Assembly (NCBI GenBank): GCA_963654355.1
Contig: CAVKBM010000003.1
Span: 17,063-81,062, forward strand
Direction of reading: 5' to 3'
DNA from: UBA1181 sp963654355
GTDB lineage: Bacteria > Bacteroidota > Bacteroidia > Bacteroidales > Paludibacteraceae
Length of the DNA: 64,000 nt
The stretch's first letter is position 1, and each line of letters opens with the position of its first letter. Positions 1 to 8,419 of this stretch are shown piece after piece. Position numbers and translations under genes: made by a program. The notes beneath the pieces are model-generated. The model was not told where the DNA came from, made no database searches, and saw only the letters and a list, made by a program, of their open reading frames with translations.

Positions 1-1471
1 GACCCGTGCGTGTGAAATAATCAGGTGGAGCACCTGCACAACCGTTGCGGTCAAATAAATCTGGCTGTTTCCATACATCCACGCTACATGGACTAACGCC
101 AATGGGAATATCTCCCTTTAGGGCTACTCCTTTTGTATGTGCATAGTCCACGGCCTCTTTCAACTGCCTATAGAGGTGGTATTGTACGAAGAAATGTATG
201 GCGACATGGTCATATTCCATATTAGAGGGGTCGCAATATGATTCAACACGTTTTGCGTCGTAGATTGCATCTCGTCCCCAATGACTGAAATCGGTGGTTG
301 AAAATTTATAGTGGAGGAAGCAGAATACAGCGTAGGGTTTTAGCCAATCTTCCTGCTCCTTCATGAATCTTTTGAAATCCTCTGTCGCGAAGGTCTCTTT
401 GGCGTAGAGGTCGTAGAGTTCGTGGAAATAGATCCACTTGTATTTGTTGACGGCTTCATAATCGACGAAGGTTTCTTCGTTGAGTTCTTTCTTTTGCGCC
501 TTGTATTTCTTTGTGTCTTTCACTTTTCCAATTTTATCTATGTTGAGATACATTGGATGAAGTGCATACACGGAGATGGCGTTGTAGGGGTATGAGTCTC
601 TCCATGTGCCGAAATTCGATGTGTCGTTGATTGGCAATGTTTGGATGATTCGTTGACCTGTTTTTTCGCACCAATCTGCTAATTTCTTCAAATCATTGAA
701 CTCCCCAACACCGAAGCTGTCTTTTGAACGAAGAGAAAAAATAGGCACAACCGTACCCGCTGCTTTGAACGCTGGTAGGGCAAAGTCTGGTTCAGGGTCG
801 TTGACAATCACTATGTCTGTTGAAATTGAAAAATCAGGCATTAGGTAGTGGTTGTCTCCTGCTTCCCAACATTGAATGACTTTGTTCTTTGGGTCACGGA
901 CAACATATTTGTATTTGAGTGGGAAGTCAATTTTGTTTCCGTCTAATACCTTGGCAAAGTGAGGGTATTGAAGAGGGTTGAGAGACACTGCCGCATCCTC
1001 TTCCCATTTGCCGAGAGCTGAAGCGTCGCCTACGATGGCCAATTCGTGATTATGGTTTACTTTTGTGCTGACCGTCCTGAAAATGAAAGGTATTTTTTCA
1101 GATCCTCTCTTGATTGGCTTTTCATCATGCCTGCGAATGGCTTTTTGCATTACTGCCGACATTTCCATTCGCCCTATAGTGGGGTAGGCGTTGAATGTGT
1201 CATAGATGAGGATTGTATTGTATTCTTTGCTTAATGGACTAAAAGTGTGGGACAGTGGTTCCTCTGTTCGTATTTTGTTGCCGAATTTGCAGATGTAGAA
1301 GTTGTATCGGAATGTCTTGTCGTTAGTGTAAAAGGTGGTTTTCCAACCATGTTCTGTGTATTCCAATGGAAGTCCGGCTCCGTTTGAACCGCGGAGCGCT
1401 TCAGTGTCTCCTTCTATGGATACTTCTTCGCCCCATTGGGAGTCATATCTTAGGTAAAGGGTTATTTTCAT
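1..1471 (-). CDS. malQ: 4-alpha-glucanotransferase (amylomaltase) with N-terminal starch-binding domains, 3' end outside window
   Basis: The frame is open from an ATG at 1471 to the left edge, giving about 490 N-terminal residues. The first ~260 residues form two beta-sandwich starch-binding modules; the second contains ALGKWEEDAAVSLN, typical of CBM20. The catalytic GH77 barrel then begins (FSLRSKDSFGVGEFNDLKK, near 265) and continues through the family signature GDIPIGVSPCSVDVW and AGAPPDYF near the edge. GH77 enzymes move alpha-1,4-glucan chains between acceptors in maltodextrin or glycogen metabolism. CBM20-GH77 fusions of roughly 900 residues are known in Bacteroides and in plant DPE2, so about half of the protein lies outside. 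There is no signal peptide, so it is probably cytoplasmic. The catalytic acids cannot be seen here. Confidence 0.93.
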   Translation of the reverse strand, partial: MKITLYLRYDSQWGEEVSIEGDTEALRGSNGAGLPLEYTEHGWKTTFYTNDKTFRYNFYICKFGNKIRTEEPLSHTFSPLSKEYNTILIYDTFNAYPTIGRMEMSAVMQKAIRRHDEKPIKRGSEKIPFIFRTVSTKVNHNHELAIVGDASALGKWEEDAAVSLNPLQYPHFAKVLDGNKIDFPLKYKYVVRDPKNKVIQCWEAGDNHYLMPDFSISTDIVIVNDPEPDFALPAFKAAGTVVPIFSLRSKDSFGVGEFNDLKKLADWCEKTGQRIIQTLPINDTSNFGTWRDSYPYNAISVYALHPMYLNIDKIGKVKDTKKYKAQKKELNEETFVDYEAVNKYKWIYFHELYDLYAKETFATEDFKRFMKEQEDWLKPYAVFCFLHYKFSTTDFSHWGRDAIYDAKRVESYCDPSNMEYDHVAIHFFVQYHLYRQLKEAVDYAHTKGVALKGDIPIGVSPCSVDVWKQPDLFDRNGCAGAPPDYFTRTG

Positions 1472-1509
1472 ACGTTTTATTTGATTAGTTTCGTTCAAGA
1501 ATAGGTCGT

Positions 1510-2214
1510 TTACTCGTTTTCTGGTACGGTTTCACCCTTTCTGTAATAATAGATGACACCATATTCGCGACAGCTATTGATTTTTTCTTGAGGAGGAAGA
1601 TTTTCGTATTTCTTTTCTACTTCATCCCAAATTTCAAGAATCAGTTTGTCTACTTCTTTATTGAGGTTCGCAATATTCTCGATACAGCGAGCGGTGTTAT
1701 TTTGTAAAACCTTTTGATAGTTGTATCCTTCTGCGAAGATGTCGTAAAAAACGCGGACTTTCCCGATTGGGGGATTGTAGATGGGTACGCCACCTTGTGA
1801 GAGTCGTTGTTGCTCACCATTGATGATTTTTTTTCCCCAATCGAAGATGTTTTCGTCGGTGGTGAGGTCGGGAACCGCAAAGTTTTCGGGCTCTAATCCG
1901 TATAATTTTTTCGCTTCGGTTTTTATCTCGTTTCGTTGCACGCACATATTCAGCACTTGAATGAAGTGGGAGATGTATAGGCGTGCTGTTTTAGCGTCTT
2001 CTTGCAGTTTTTTGTTTCTAGTGAATTGATTTTCGCTGCACTGACGGCTTTCTCCTAACGCTCTTTGATAGCGGACGAGCATCGCTTTGGCATTCTCCCA
2101 TAGTTTGTAGGAGAATGCAAGGCTGTAGAGGTCAATTTCGTAGCCGCTGTTTACCGCCTGTTGAAGAGAACGTAACCTCGCTTGGTTCGTGTTGGGAAGT
2201 CTTCTGTATGGCAT
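1510..2214 (-). CDS. Conserved hypothetical protein of Bacteroidales
   Basis: A protein of 234 residues starting MPYRRLPNTNQARLRSL. I recognise the opening as that of an uncharacterised protein common in Bacteroidales, but know no function for it. It is mostly helical and charged, with no signal peptide or membrane segment, so it is probably cytoplasmic. An in-frame ATG at 2253 would add 13 residues but overlaps the end of the upstream polyprenyl synthase gene; I chose 2214 because it clears that stop at 2222 by seven bases and gives the conserved N-terminus. The tight spacing suggests co-transcription with the synthase. Confidence 0.75.
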   Translation of the reverse strand: MPYRRLPNTNQARLRSLQQAVNSGYEIDLYSLAFSYKLWENAKAMLVRYQRALGESRQCSENQFTRNKKLQEDAKTARLYISHFIQVLNMCVQRNEIKTEAKKLYGLEPENFAVPDLTTDENIFDWGKKIINGEQQRLSQGGVPIYNPPIGKVRVFYDIFAEGYNYQKVLQNNTARCIENIANLNKEVDKLILEIWDEVEKKYENLPPQEKINSCREYGVIYYYRKGETVPENE

Positions 2215-2221
2215 GGCAAAA

Positions 2222-3193
2222 TTAACTGATTCTGTAAAGCAATTTCTCTGCAAGGTCGTAAAAGGCTTGCTTCTCTGACTCTGGTCTGTTGACTTTTCTC
2301 AATGCTTCAATGGCTTGTTGATAATAACACTCCATCTCCTTCTCCGTTAGGGTACGAAGTCCGAGGTTGTCATATATTTTGGTTACAGCGGCTATTTTTT
2401 CTTCTCTGTTAAACTCTTCTTTTTGAATCCATGAGAGAAGTTCTTTTTTTTCTTCTCCTTCTGCTTTTTGCAGCGCGTTGATCAAAAGGAATGTTTTTTT
2501 ATTGCAACTGATGTCTCCGCCAATTTGCTTTCCGAAGCTTTTCTCATCGCCGTACACATCTAATATGTCGTCTTTTAGTTGAAATGCGATTCCTATACCG
2601 ATGCCAAATTCGTAGAGGTATTGTGCGTCTATCTCACTGGCTCCTCCACAGATAGCGCCGATTTTCAGACTGCCTGCCAAAAGAACCGCCGTTTTCAATC
2701 GAATCATCTCAATGTACTCTTTTACGCTTACATCTGTTCGGTTCTCGAAGTCTATGTCGTATTGCTGACCGTCGCATACCTCGGCGGCTGTTTTTGAGAA
2801 GAGACTTAGCAGTTGAGGCAAGACCGTAGGATCGCATTGCTCTAATAATTGATAGGCTTTGATGAGCATGGCGTCGCCTGAAAGAATGGCTTCGCTGTCG
2901 TTCCATTTGATGTGAACGCAAGGGTGTCCACGACGCACCTCCGCACGGTCCATAATGTCGTCGTGAAGAAGTGTGAAATTATGGAAAACCTCAAGGGCAA
3001 GCGCTGGTTTAATCGCTTTATGAATATCTCCTGAAAAGAGTTCGCATGCCATTAGTGTAGTTAGTGGGCGAATCCTCTTCCCTCCTAATGAGAGTACATA
3101 CTGAATGGGGGCATACAAGTCTTGGGGCTCCATATCCCACTTTAGTTTCTCTATTTCTGTAGTGATAAATGATTGTAATACTTTGGTTTCCAT
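2222..3193 (-). CDS. Polyprenyl synthetase (short-chain isoprenyl diphosphate synthase)
   Basis: A trans-isoprenyl diphosphate synthase of 323 residues, which condenses isopentenyl diphosphate onto allylic diphosphates in the cytoplasm. The first Asp-rich motif is HDDIMDRAEVRRGHP (Asp78, 79, 82) and the second is FQLKDDILDVYGD; both bind the Mg-diphosphate. GGKRIRP near residue 38 is the usual substrate-binding stretch. A Phe lies five residues before the first DDxxD, a position where aromatic side chains limit chain length to C15-C20, so a farnesyl or geranylgeranyl product is more likely than octaprenyl; this last point is inference. It lies between trmB and a conserved hypothetical gene, all on the same strand with short gaps. 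Confidence 0.88.
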   Translation of the reverse strand: METKVLQSFITTEIEKLKWDMEPQDLYAPIQYVLSLGGKRIRPLTTLMACELFSGDIHKAIKPALALEVFHNFTLLHDDIMDRAEVRRGHPCVHIKWNDSEAILSGDAMLIKAYQLLEQCDPTVLPQLLSLFSKTAAEVCDGQQYDIDFENRTDVSVKEYIEMIRLKTAVLLAGSLKIGAICGGASEIDAQYLYEFGIGIGIAFQLKDDILDVYGDEKSFGKQIGGDISCNKKTFLLINALQKAEGEEKKELLSWIQKEEFNREEKIAAVTKIYDNLGLRTLTEKEMECYYQQAIEALRKVNRPESEKQAFYDLAEKLLYRIS

Positions 3194-3216
3194 CTGTATG
3201 CTATTTGATTTGTTCT

Positions 3217-4008
3217 TTATTTTTCATTGGAATCTTCATTGTCAAACTTCCCTTTGCTCGTGTCTTCTCTTCGTGTGCGGTTATAACTTCTATAGCTGTC
3301 ATACTCAATCTCAACGTCGGGTTCTATAAACGCATCTTTATGGTTCAGCAGAAATGTGATATACTTGATTGTGAGTCCACGGCTGAGCCATTGCTGTTCG
3401 TAGGCGGTTTTAATAGAAAGTATCTTGTCGTCCGAGAAATCAGAATGGTAGAGGTCGTTGTTTTGAAAGACTACTTCGTAGTGGTTCGTTTTGATCATCT
3501 CGTTTGTATAGGTGAAGAGAAAATTACTATCGGTCTTGAGGTGTATGAGACCGTTCTCTTTCACAAATTGCTGATATAGTTCCATAAAGCGGGTCGACGT
3601 GAGACGTTTGCGTACTTTCTTCATCTGTGGGTCTGGAAAGGTAATCCACACTTCGGACACCTCGTCTTTGGAGAAAAACTCATTGATGATCTCAATGTTG
3701 GTGCGGATAAAGGCTACGTTCTTCATTCCTTTTTGAAAGGATGATTTCGCTCCTGTCCACATTCGCGACCCTTTTATGTCTACTCCGATGAAGTTTTTCT
3801 CGGGATACATGTCTGCCAATTCAACTGTGTATTCGCCCTTGCCGCAACCCAACTCCAACACGATTGGGTTGTCATTGCCGAAGAATGTGTTCCATTTGCC
3901 TTTCAACGCAAACGGCTCTTGCTTCTCGCACAACGCAGAGAACGTGTACTGAAACACGTGCGGAAACGTGTCCATATCTGCAAATTTGGCTAATTTATTC
4001 TTTCCCAC
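3217..4008 (-). CDS. trmB: tRNA (guanine-N7-)-methyltransferase TrmB
   Basis: A class I SAM-dependent methyltransferase of 263 residues that makes m7G at position 46 of tRNA. The SAM-binding motif VLELGCGKGEYTVELA is near residue 50, followed by NFIGVDIKGSRMWTGAK and the TrmB hallmark WITFPDPQMKKVRKRLTS. Length and motif order match the family. The C-terminus carries an extra charged tail (RTRREDTSKGKFDNEDSNEK) beyond the usual end. It sits 23 bases upstream of the polyprenyl synthase gene on the same strand, and downstream of gldH. It is a housekeeping gene and nothing suggests transfer. Confidence 0.95.
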   Translation of the reverse strand: MGKNKLAKFADMDTFPHVFQYTFSALCEKQEPFALKGKWNTFFGNDNPIVLELGCGKGEYTVELADMYPEKNFIGVDIKGSRMWTGAKSSFQKGMKNVAFIRTNIEIINEFFSKDEVSEVWITFPDPQMKKVRKRLTSTRFMELYQQFVKENGLIHLKTDSNFLFTYTNEMIKTNHYEVVFQNNDLYHSDFSDDKILSIKTAYEQQWLSRGLTIKYITFLLNHKDAFIEPDVEIEYDSYRSYNRTRREDTSKGKFDNEDSNEK

Positions 4009-4061
4009 AGTCTTTTGTCTTTCTGTTAATTATCTATTGCGAATGATGATGTTATGGTCGT

Positions 4062-4568
4062 TTACTTCTGCTTGTTCGCACTTGGCTTGATTCTCAATCC
4101 AATTTCATGGATGCCTTCAAGCGTGTCGTTTCTCATACCTTGCGCAATGTCGAAATGGTAGTTTCCGATCTTCGGGAACTTGATGTCTGCGAGGAAGAGT
4201 ACGGGTAACTCATAGAGCGAACCTGTCGACTTCCCAATCCACTTTCCGTAATTGTCTGATAGAACGCACTCTAATGTGTCTCCATACTCAATGTTGTCTG
4301 GTGAAACGGAACGAACGAAAATCCAAAAATTCTTGTAGTTGTAGTCTGCCGAGTTGCGAATGTCAATGATGATGTCATACCTTCCTATCGTGTCGGTGGA
4401 ATTGTAGTCGAACGACACCAAGTCATTCTTATACCATCCTTCCTTGCTGATTGGACTCACCTCGTGGTAGACAGCGTTGTCTCCGCAACTGCTCATCATA
4501 CCTACGAATAGCATAGTCGCAAAAATGCTTTTGACAATCAGACTCGTATATGAAAATTTATTTCTCAT
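4062..4568 (-). CDS. gldH: GldH-family lipoprotein
   Basis: A lipoprotein of 168 residues. After MRNKFSYTSLIVKSIFATML a hydrophobic segment ends in GMMSSCGD, with Cys as the predicted acylated residue. The mature part (YHEVSPISKEGWYKNDLVSFDY, read in two parts around residue 32-53) matches GldH, named for gliding motility in Flavobacterium but widespread in non-gliding Bacteroidetes. The frame is open further upstream to 4916, but that part lies inside the ricT coding region in another frame and reads as repetitive Thr/Glu sequence, so I reject it. The start at 4568 lies 11 bases after the ricT stop. The order holB-ricT-gldH is a recurrent Bacteroidetes arrangement. Its biochemical role is not established; an envelope or secretion role is inferred. 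Confidence 0.85.
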   Translation of the reverse strand: MRNKFSYTSLIVKSIFATMLFVGMMSSCGDNAVYHEVSPISKEGWYKNDLVSFDYNSTDTIGRYDIIIDIRNSADYNYKNFWIFVRSVSPDNIEYGDTLECVLSDNYGKWIGKSTGSLYELPVLFLADIKFPKIGNYHFDIAQGMRNDTLEGIHEIGLRIKPSANKQK

Positions 4569-4578
4569 CTTTCTTAAT

Positions 4579-6123
4579 TTACTCATTTGCATTTTGTGCG
4601 TTGTCAGACGGCTGTGGAGCGTCGTTAGGTTTTCCAACATCCTCTTTATTCCCGTTCGTCTGGACAGGGTTGTTTCGTCCGTCTCGGTTGCGGTTGCTAT
4701 TATTGCGGTTGCGGAACTGATTTCGTCTGTCGTCGTTGCGATTTTCGTTCCTGTTTCCTTTGTTTCTGTTTTCGTTACGATTCTCATTACGCTCACCGTT
4801 CCTATTGCGACGCTCTCTGTTTCGGTCGTTGTCTCGTTTTGGGTTTTGTTTATCTCCCTGTAGACGAGGCTTTTGTTCTTGATTCTGAGTTGCTTGTACA
4901 TTCTCTTTTCCAACATCTGTTGTTTGGTCGGTGGATGTTGGACGAGTTTTCTCTTCTGAATTAGATAAATCTTCTACATTAGAAGGATTAGAAGACTCTG
5001 CATTTGCTTGATTATCAGCAATCTTGTTTATTTTGTCTGTCGGTTTGCTTTTCTTTTTGTTTTTCTTCTTTTTGTCGAATCGGGTGAGGCTGTCTTGCCC
5101 GACGACATTCTCGTAGTCGATCTTTTTCTTCTCTTCTCCGTCTTCCTCTAATAGAGCGTCTACTTTGATACCTTTTTTGTTGAGGGCGATGATTTCTTTT
5201 ACTCGCTCTACTGGGATGGATATGAGGTTTGACGCCATGTTTTTAGCGGAAGAATATTGCATAAATCCGCTGAACACATCGGTTTTGAAGTGGTAGAATG
5301 TCCCATCCACCGTTTCCAACGGAATTTCTCTGTTAGGCAGTTGTTTCTGTGCCTCAACGTATGCATCAATTTCAAAGTTGAGGCAACACTTTAGTTTTGC
5401 GCATTGTCCCGCCAATTTCTGTGGATTGAGCGAAATCTCTTGGTATCGTGCAGAGCTGGTTGCTACGGAGCTGAACTTGGTCATCCAGCTGGAACAGCAT
5501 AATGGACGACCGCAAGGACCGATACCTCCGATTCGACCTGCCTCCTGCCTTGCTCCAATCTGTTTCATCTCAATGCGCACATGAAATGCGTCTGCCAATA
5601 CTTTGATGAGTTCTCGGAAGTCTACACGTTCGTCTGCTATGTAATAGAAGATGGCTTTGTTTCCATCTCCCTGATATTCCACATCACCGATTTTCATGTT
5701 GAGTTTGAGATTCTCAGCTATCTTACGGGCGCGCAACATTGTGTCATGCTCTTTCGCCTTTGCCTCCTCAAATTTCTCCAAGTCGTTCGGACGGGCAATG
5801 CGGTAGATGCGTTTAATCTCCGTGCGCGTTTGGTCTACATGATATTTCTTCATCTGTGCCAACACTAACTGACCTGTCATTGAGACAGTCCCAATGTCGT
5901 GTCCTGGCGATGATTCTACAGCGACAACGTCTCCTTTCACCAACGTGAGGTTGTTCGTGTTGCGGTAATATCCTTTTCTTGTATTCTTGAATGTCACCTC
6001 GACCAAGTCTGTTGCGGCAAGCGATTCTGGTATGTCGCACAACCAGTCGAACGTGTCTAATTTCTGATCTGTCTTTTTGCTGCAACCTTTGCAATTCATT
6101 CTGCAGCCTTCATTTATACTCAT
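4579..6123 (-). CDS. ricT: RicT/YaaT-type PSP1 domain protein with Asn/Arg-rich tail
   Basis: A protein of 514 residues. The PSP1 core has the cysteine pattern GPCGRPLCCSSW and CAKLKCCLNFE, which in the Bacillus RicT (YaaT) complex takes part in Fe-S cluster binding. Near the N-terminus there is an extra CRMNCKGCSKK cluster, also found in Bacteroidetes homologues. From about residue 340 the sequence becomes disordered: a Lys-rich stretch, then Glu/Asn/Ser-rich sequence and finally long Asn/Arg-rich repeats (NRNRDGRNN-like) suggestive of RNA contact. The start at 6123 is the longest ATG; 6099 (MNCKGCSKK) is also possible. In Bacillus the complex influences RNase Y activity; an RNase Y gene (57891) is present in this window, but a functional link here is inference. 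Confidence 0.88.
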   Translation of the reverse strand: MSINEGCRMNCKGCSKKTDQKLDTFDWLCDIPESLAATDLVEVTFKNTRKGYYRNTNNLTLVKGDVVAVESSPGHDIGTVSMTGQLVLAQMKKYHVDQTRTEIKRIYRIARPNDLEKFEEAKAKEHDTMLRARKIAENLKLNMKIGDVEYQGDGNKAIFYYIADERVDFRELIKVLADAFHVRIEMKQIGARQEAGRIGGIGPCGRPLCCSSWMTKFSSVATSSARYQEISLNPQKLAGQCAKLKCCLNFEIDAYVEAQKQLPNREIPLETVDGTFYHFKTDVFSGFMQYSSAKNMASNLISIPVERVKEIIALNKKGIKVDALLEEDGEEKKKIDYENVVGQDSLTRFDKKKKNKKKSKPTDKINKIADNQANAESSNPSNVEDLSNSEEKTRPTSTDQTTDVGKENVQATQNQEQKPRLQGDKQNPKRDNDRNRERRNRNGERNENRNENRNKGNRNENRNDDRRNQFRNRNNSNRNRDGRNNPVQTNGNKEDVGKPNDAPQPSDNAQNANE

Positions 6124-6214
6124 GTATAATCTTGACTATATGTATGTTAAAAATATATATTAGGGATTTTATCCTCTAATATGGAGAAATATACTGTGGA
6201 AGAATCTCAATAAC

Positions 6215-7336
6215 CTATTTCCGAATAAGGACAGCGAATTTGAGAGCCAAGTCGAAGAAGACTATTTTTGCTTGTGCGTTTTGCTCGATATGCCTTTCGG
6301 CGAGTGAAACTTCTCGCATAAAGCCTTCTATATTCCTCTCGTTGATAAAAGGGGAGAATTTTGTGGAAAAATTCGCCTCTTCGTTCGATTGATAGTTCAG
6401 CTGCTTTTCTTGTAGGTTATAGATGAAATTCTCTCGTATGGTCTTTTGTGTATATTTGAGGAAGTTAATCTGTTGTTTTCTGCCAGCTGCATGCACCTCT
6501 TCTGCCCAACGTTGCATCTCTTTCACTTTTCTTGCAAAGCAGAGTCGCATAACAAGGACAAACCAATTGAAATTTTCATTTTCATCTTCGGAATGCTCGT
6601 AGAGTTCCCTCGCCTTTGTCAGACTGCCGTTGGAAATGTGCGCCAAATGCGCCAATTCTTCAGCGTCTAAAGTGTGGTCGTCTCCTAAGGCTTTGGCAAT
6701 GTCTGCCTCGGTCAACGGAGGCACGAAGAAGCGTTGTGTCCTGGAAGTGATGGTTGGCAACAACTTTTCGGCTTCATTGCTCACCAGGATAAAAAGCGTC
6801 TTTTGTGGTGGCTCTTCAATGATTTTTAGCAGTTTGTTGGCACAAACATCATTCATCATTCGCTCGGGAAGCCAGATAATCATCACCTTGTATTCCGATT
6901 CGTACGATTTTGAAGCGAGTTTCTGAATGATTTTATCACTCTCGTTGGCGTATATCTGACTTTGCTTGTTGTCTTTGCTCATCACTCGCTCCCAATCGGT
7001 GAGGGTGAAATAGGGCGATTTTAACACTCGCTCTCTCCATTCTGGCAAGAAATTGTCGCATGTAACGGTGTCTTTCATTCGAGAAATTGGAAACGCAAAA
7101 TGCAAGTCGGGGTGAATCAATTTCTGCATCTGTTGGCACGAAGGACAAACTCCGCAGGAGTCATGCTCATCTCGATTTGGACAGTTGACATATTGGGCAA
7201 GCGCCAATGCAAGTGCCAATTTGCCAGATCCCTGTGGACCTTGCAATAACAACGCATGCGGTAACCTGTTGTCAATCACCGACTTGATGAACGATGTCTT
7301 GAGCCTTTCTTGTCCGTATACGTCTTTGAATTGCAT
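6215..7336 (-). CDS. holB: DNA polymerase III delta' subunit
   Basis: A clamp-loader subunit of 373 residues, one of the AAA+ proteins that load the beta sliding clamp during replication. It begins MQFKDVYGQERLKTSFIKS, followed by HALLLQGPQGSGK (Walker A-like, near residue 33) and the four-Cys zinc module CPNRDEHDSCGVCPSCQQM. KLLKIIEEPP and SRTQRFFVPPL are the expected delta'-type motifs in the AAA+ core. The C-terminal collar region is helical. The gene is first in the holB-ricT-gldH series, with a 91-base gap to ricT. The N-terminal start follows the normal family start. Confidence 0.93.
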   Translation of the reverse strand: MQFKDVYGQERLKTSFIKSVIDNRLPHALLLQGPQGSGKLALALALAQYVNCPNRDEHDSCGVCPSCQQMQKLIHPDLHFAFPISRMKDTVTCDNFLPEWRERVLKSPYFTLTDWERVMSKDNKQSQIYANESDKIIQKLASKSYESEYKVMIIWLPERMMNDVCANKLLKIIEEPPQKTLFILVSNEAEKLLPTITSRTQRFFVPPLTEADIAKALGDDHTLDAEELAHLAHISNGSLTKARELYEHSEDENENFNWFVLVMRLCFARKVKEMQRWAEEVHAAGRKQQINFLKYTQKTIRENFIYNLQEKQLNYQSNEEANFSTKFSPFINERNIEGFMREVSLAERHIEQNAQAKIVFFDLALKFAVLIRK

Positions 7337-7492
7337 TTTTCCCTCTTGATAAGATATCCAAAATATACCTTACAAATTTACGATAAAAATGCGACAATTT
7401 ATTGCGGTTTTTTAAAAAATGAGAATGGAAGATTTCGTTTACAGAGAATCGTCTATTCGCAATGCAATGATGATGGGTTCTCTTATTTTTCT

Positions 7493-8401
7493 TTATTGCA
7501 TCATCCAATGTTTTAATTCCTCCACACTTTTCCCTCTCTGTTGGGCGTATTCGATTATCTGGTCTTCTCCCACTTCACCAACATTAAAATAAAAAGCTTT
7601 GGGGTGCGAGATGTGTAGAGCGCAAATAGATGCGTTAGGCTTCATAGCTCCATTTTCTGTTAATGTGATACCTATATCACTGAGATTTATCAGTTTATTT
7701 GCTTCAAATAGCATAGAAAGGTCGGGGATGGATGGATAACCAAAGGCGGGACGAATGCCTTCTGCATGGGAGACTTCTCTGTAACCCCAGTATTCGTTGC
7801 GTATCTTCTCGTGTAACCACTCTGCGGTGGCTTCTGCCAAACGGTCTGCTATGCTTTTTACTAAAATCGAACGGTAGTCGTCGCCTTTTTCTTTCTCTTC
7901 CTCAGACCATTCGTCTCCTCCATGGATGGTAACCGCAAATATTCCGATATAGTCTTTCCTGGGTGATATGAAGTCAGCTATGGACAGACAAAAATCACCT
8001 CTTTCGCTGGGATGTTGCTGTCTCAACATGGGTAGGTAGAGTCTCTCTTTCTCATCTTCAAGTATTGAAATTCCTTCTCCTTTGCTTCTTGCTTCTGCAA
8101 AGTAAACGATTGCTTGTGGCTGAAAACGCTTCATCTCCATACCGTCGCGAAGCACGTCTTGCGCGTCTCTAAAGAGTTGATACGCTTCTTTAGCTTTCCC
8201 TTTGTCTTCTGGACGGAATTTGTTGAGCCATTGTGTTTTGCAAGCTTCACAATCGCACAATGTCTCCAACCCGTCATAGTGTCCGCTCACTTTCCACGCA
8301 AGAAAGAAAAACTTCCATTCTATTCGCATAATGATAGAAGGGAGGTCAATATCTGTGATTATTCTTCGACCTAAGAAAGATGGACGGATAGGTTGATACA
8401 T
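7493..8401 (-). CDS. Free-standing cobalamin-dependent methionine synthase reactivation domain
   Basis: A protein of 302 residues that corresponds only to the C-terminal AdoMet-binding activation domain of MetH. The motif IRPAFGYPSIPD matches the RPAPGYPACPD AdoMet-binding segment of E. coli MetH, and LTENGAMKPNASICALHISHPKAFYFNVGEV matches its SESFAM...SHP region (cited as two separate stretches around residues 235-270). In MetH this domain supplies AdoMet for reductive methylation of inactive cob(II)alamin. Here it is encoded alone, so a MetH lacking this domain is expected elsewhere in the genome. No cobalamin riboswitch consensus was seen upstream. The neighbours (holB and a sugar transporter) are unrelated. 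An alternative use with another corrinoid enzyme is possible. Confidence 0.87.
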   Translation of the reverse strand: MYQPIRPSFLGRRIITDIDLPSIIMRIEWKFFFLAWKVSGHYDGLETLCDCEACKTQWLNKFRPEDKGKAKEAYQLFRDAQDVLRDGMEMKRFQPQAIVYFAEARSKGEGISILEDEKERLYLPMLRQQHPSERGDFCLSIADFISPRKDYIGIFAVTIHGGDEWSEEEKEKGDDYRSILVKSIADRLAEATAEWLHEKIRNEYWGYREVSHAEGIRPAFGYPSIPDLSMLFEANKLINLSDIGITLTENGAMKPNASICALHISHPKAFYFNVGEVGEDQIIEYAQQRGKSVEELKHWMMQ

Positions 8402-8419
8402 CTGTTTTTAGACTATTTT

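Noticed and set aside
3169..3579. 136-codon plus-strand frame
   Set aside because: Antisense to trmB and the polyprenyl synthase start; no motif and no promoter box.
4477..4863. 128-codon hydrophobic plus-strand frame
   Set aside because: It is antisense to gldH and ricT; the Val/Ile/Ser-rich pattern is the complement of the Asn/Arg-rich repeats.
4569..4916. N-terminal extension of the gldH frame
   Set aside because: It overlaps the ricT coding region in another frame and is low-complexity Thr/Glu/Lys sequence produced by the Asn/Arg-rich ricT tail; the signal peptide starts at 4568.
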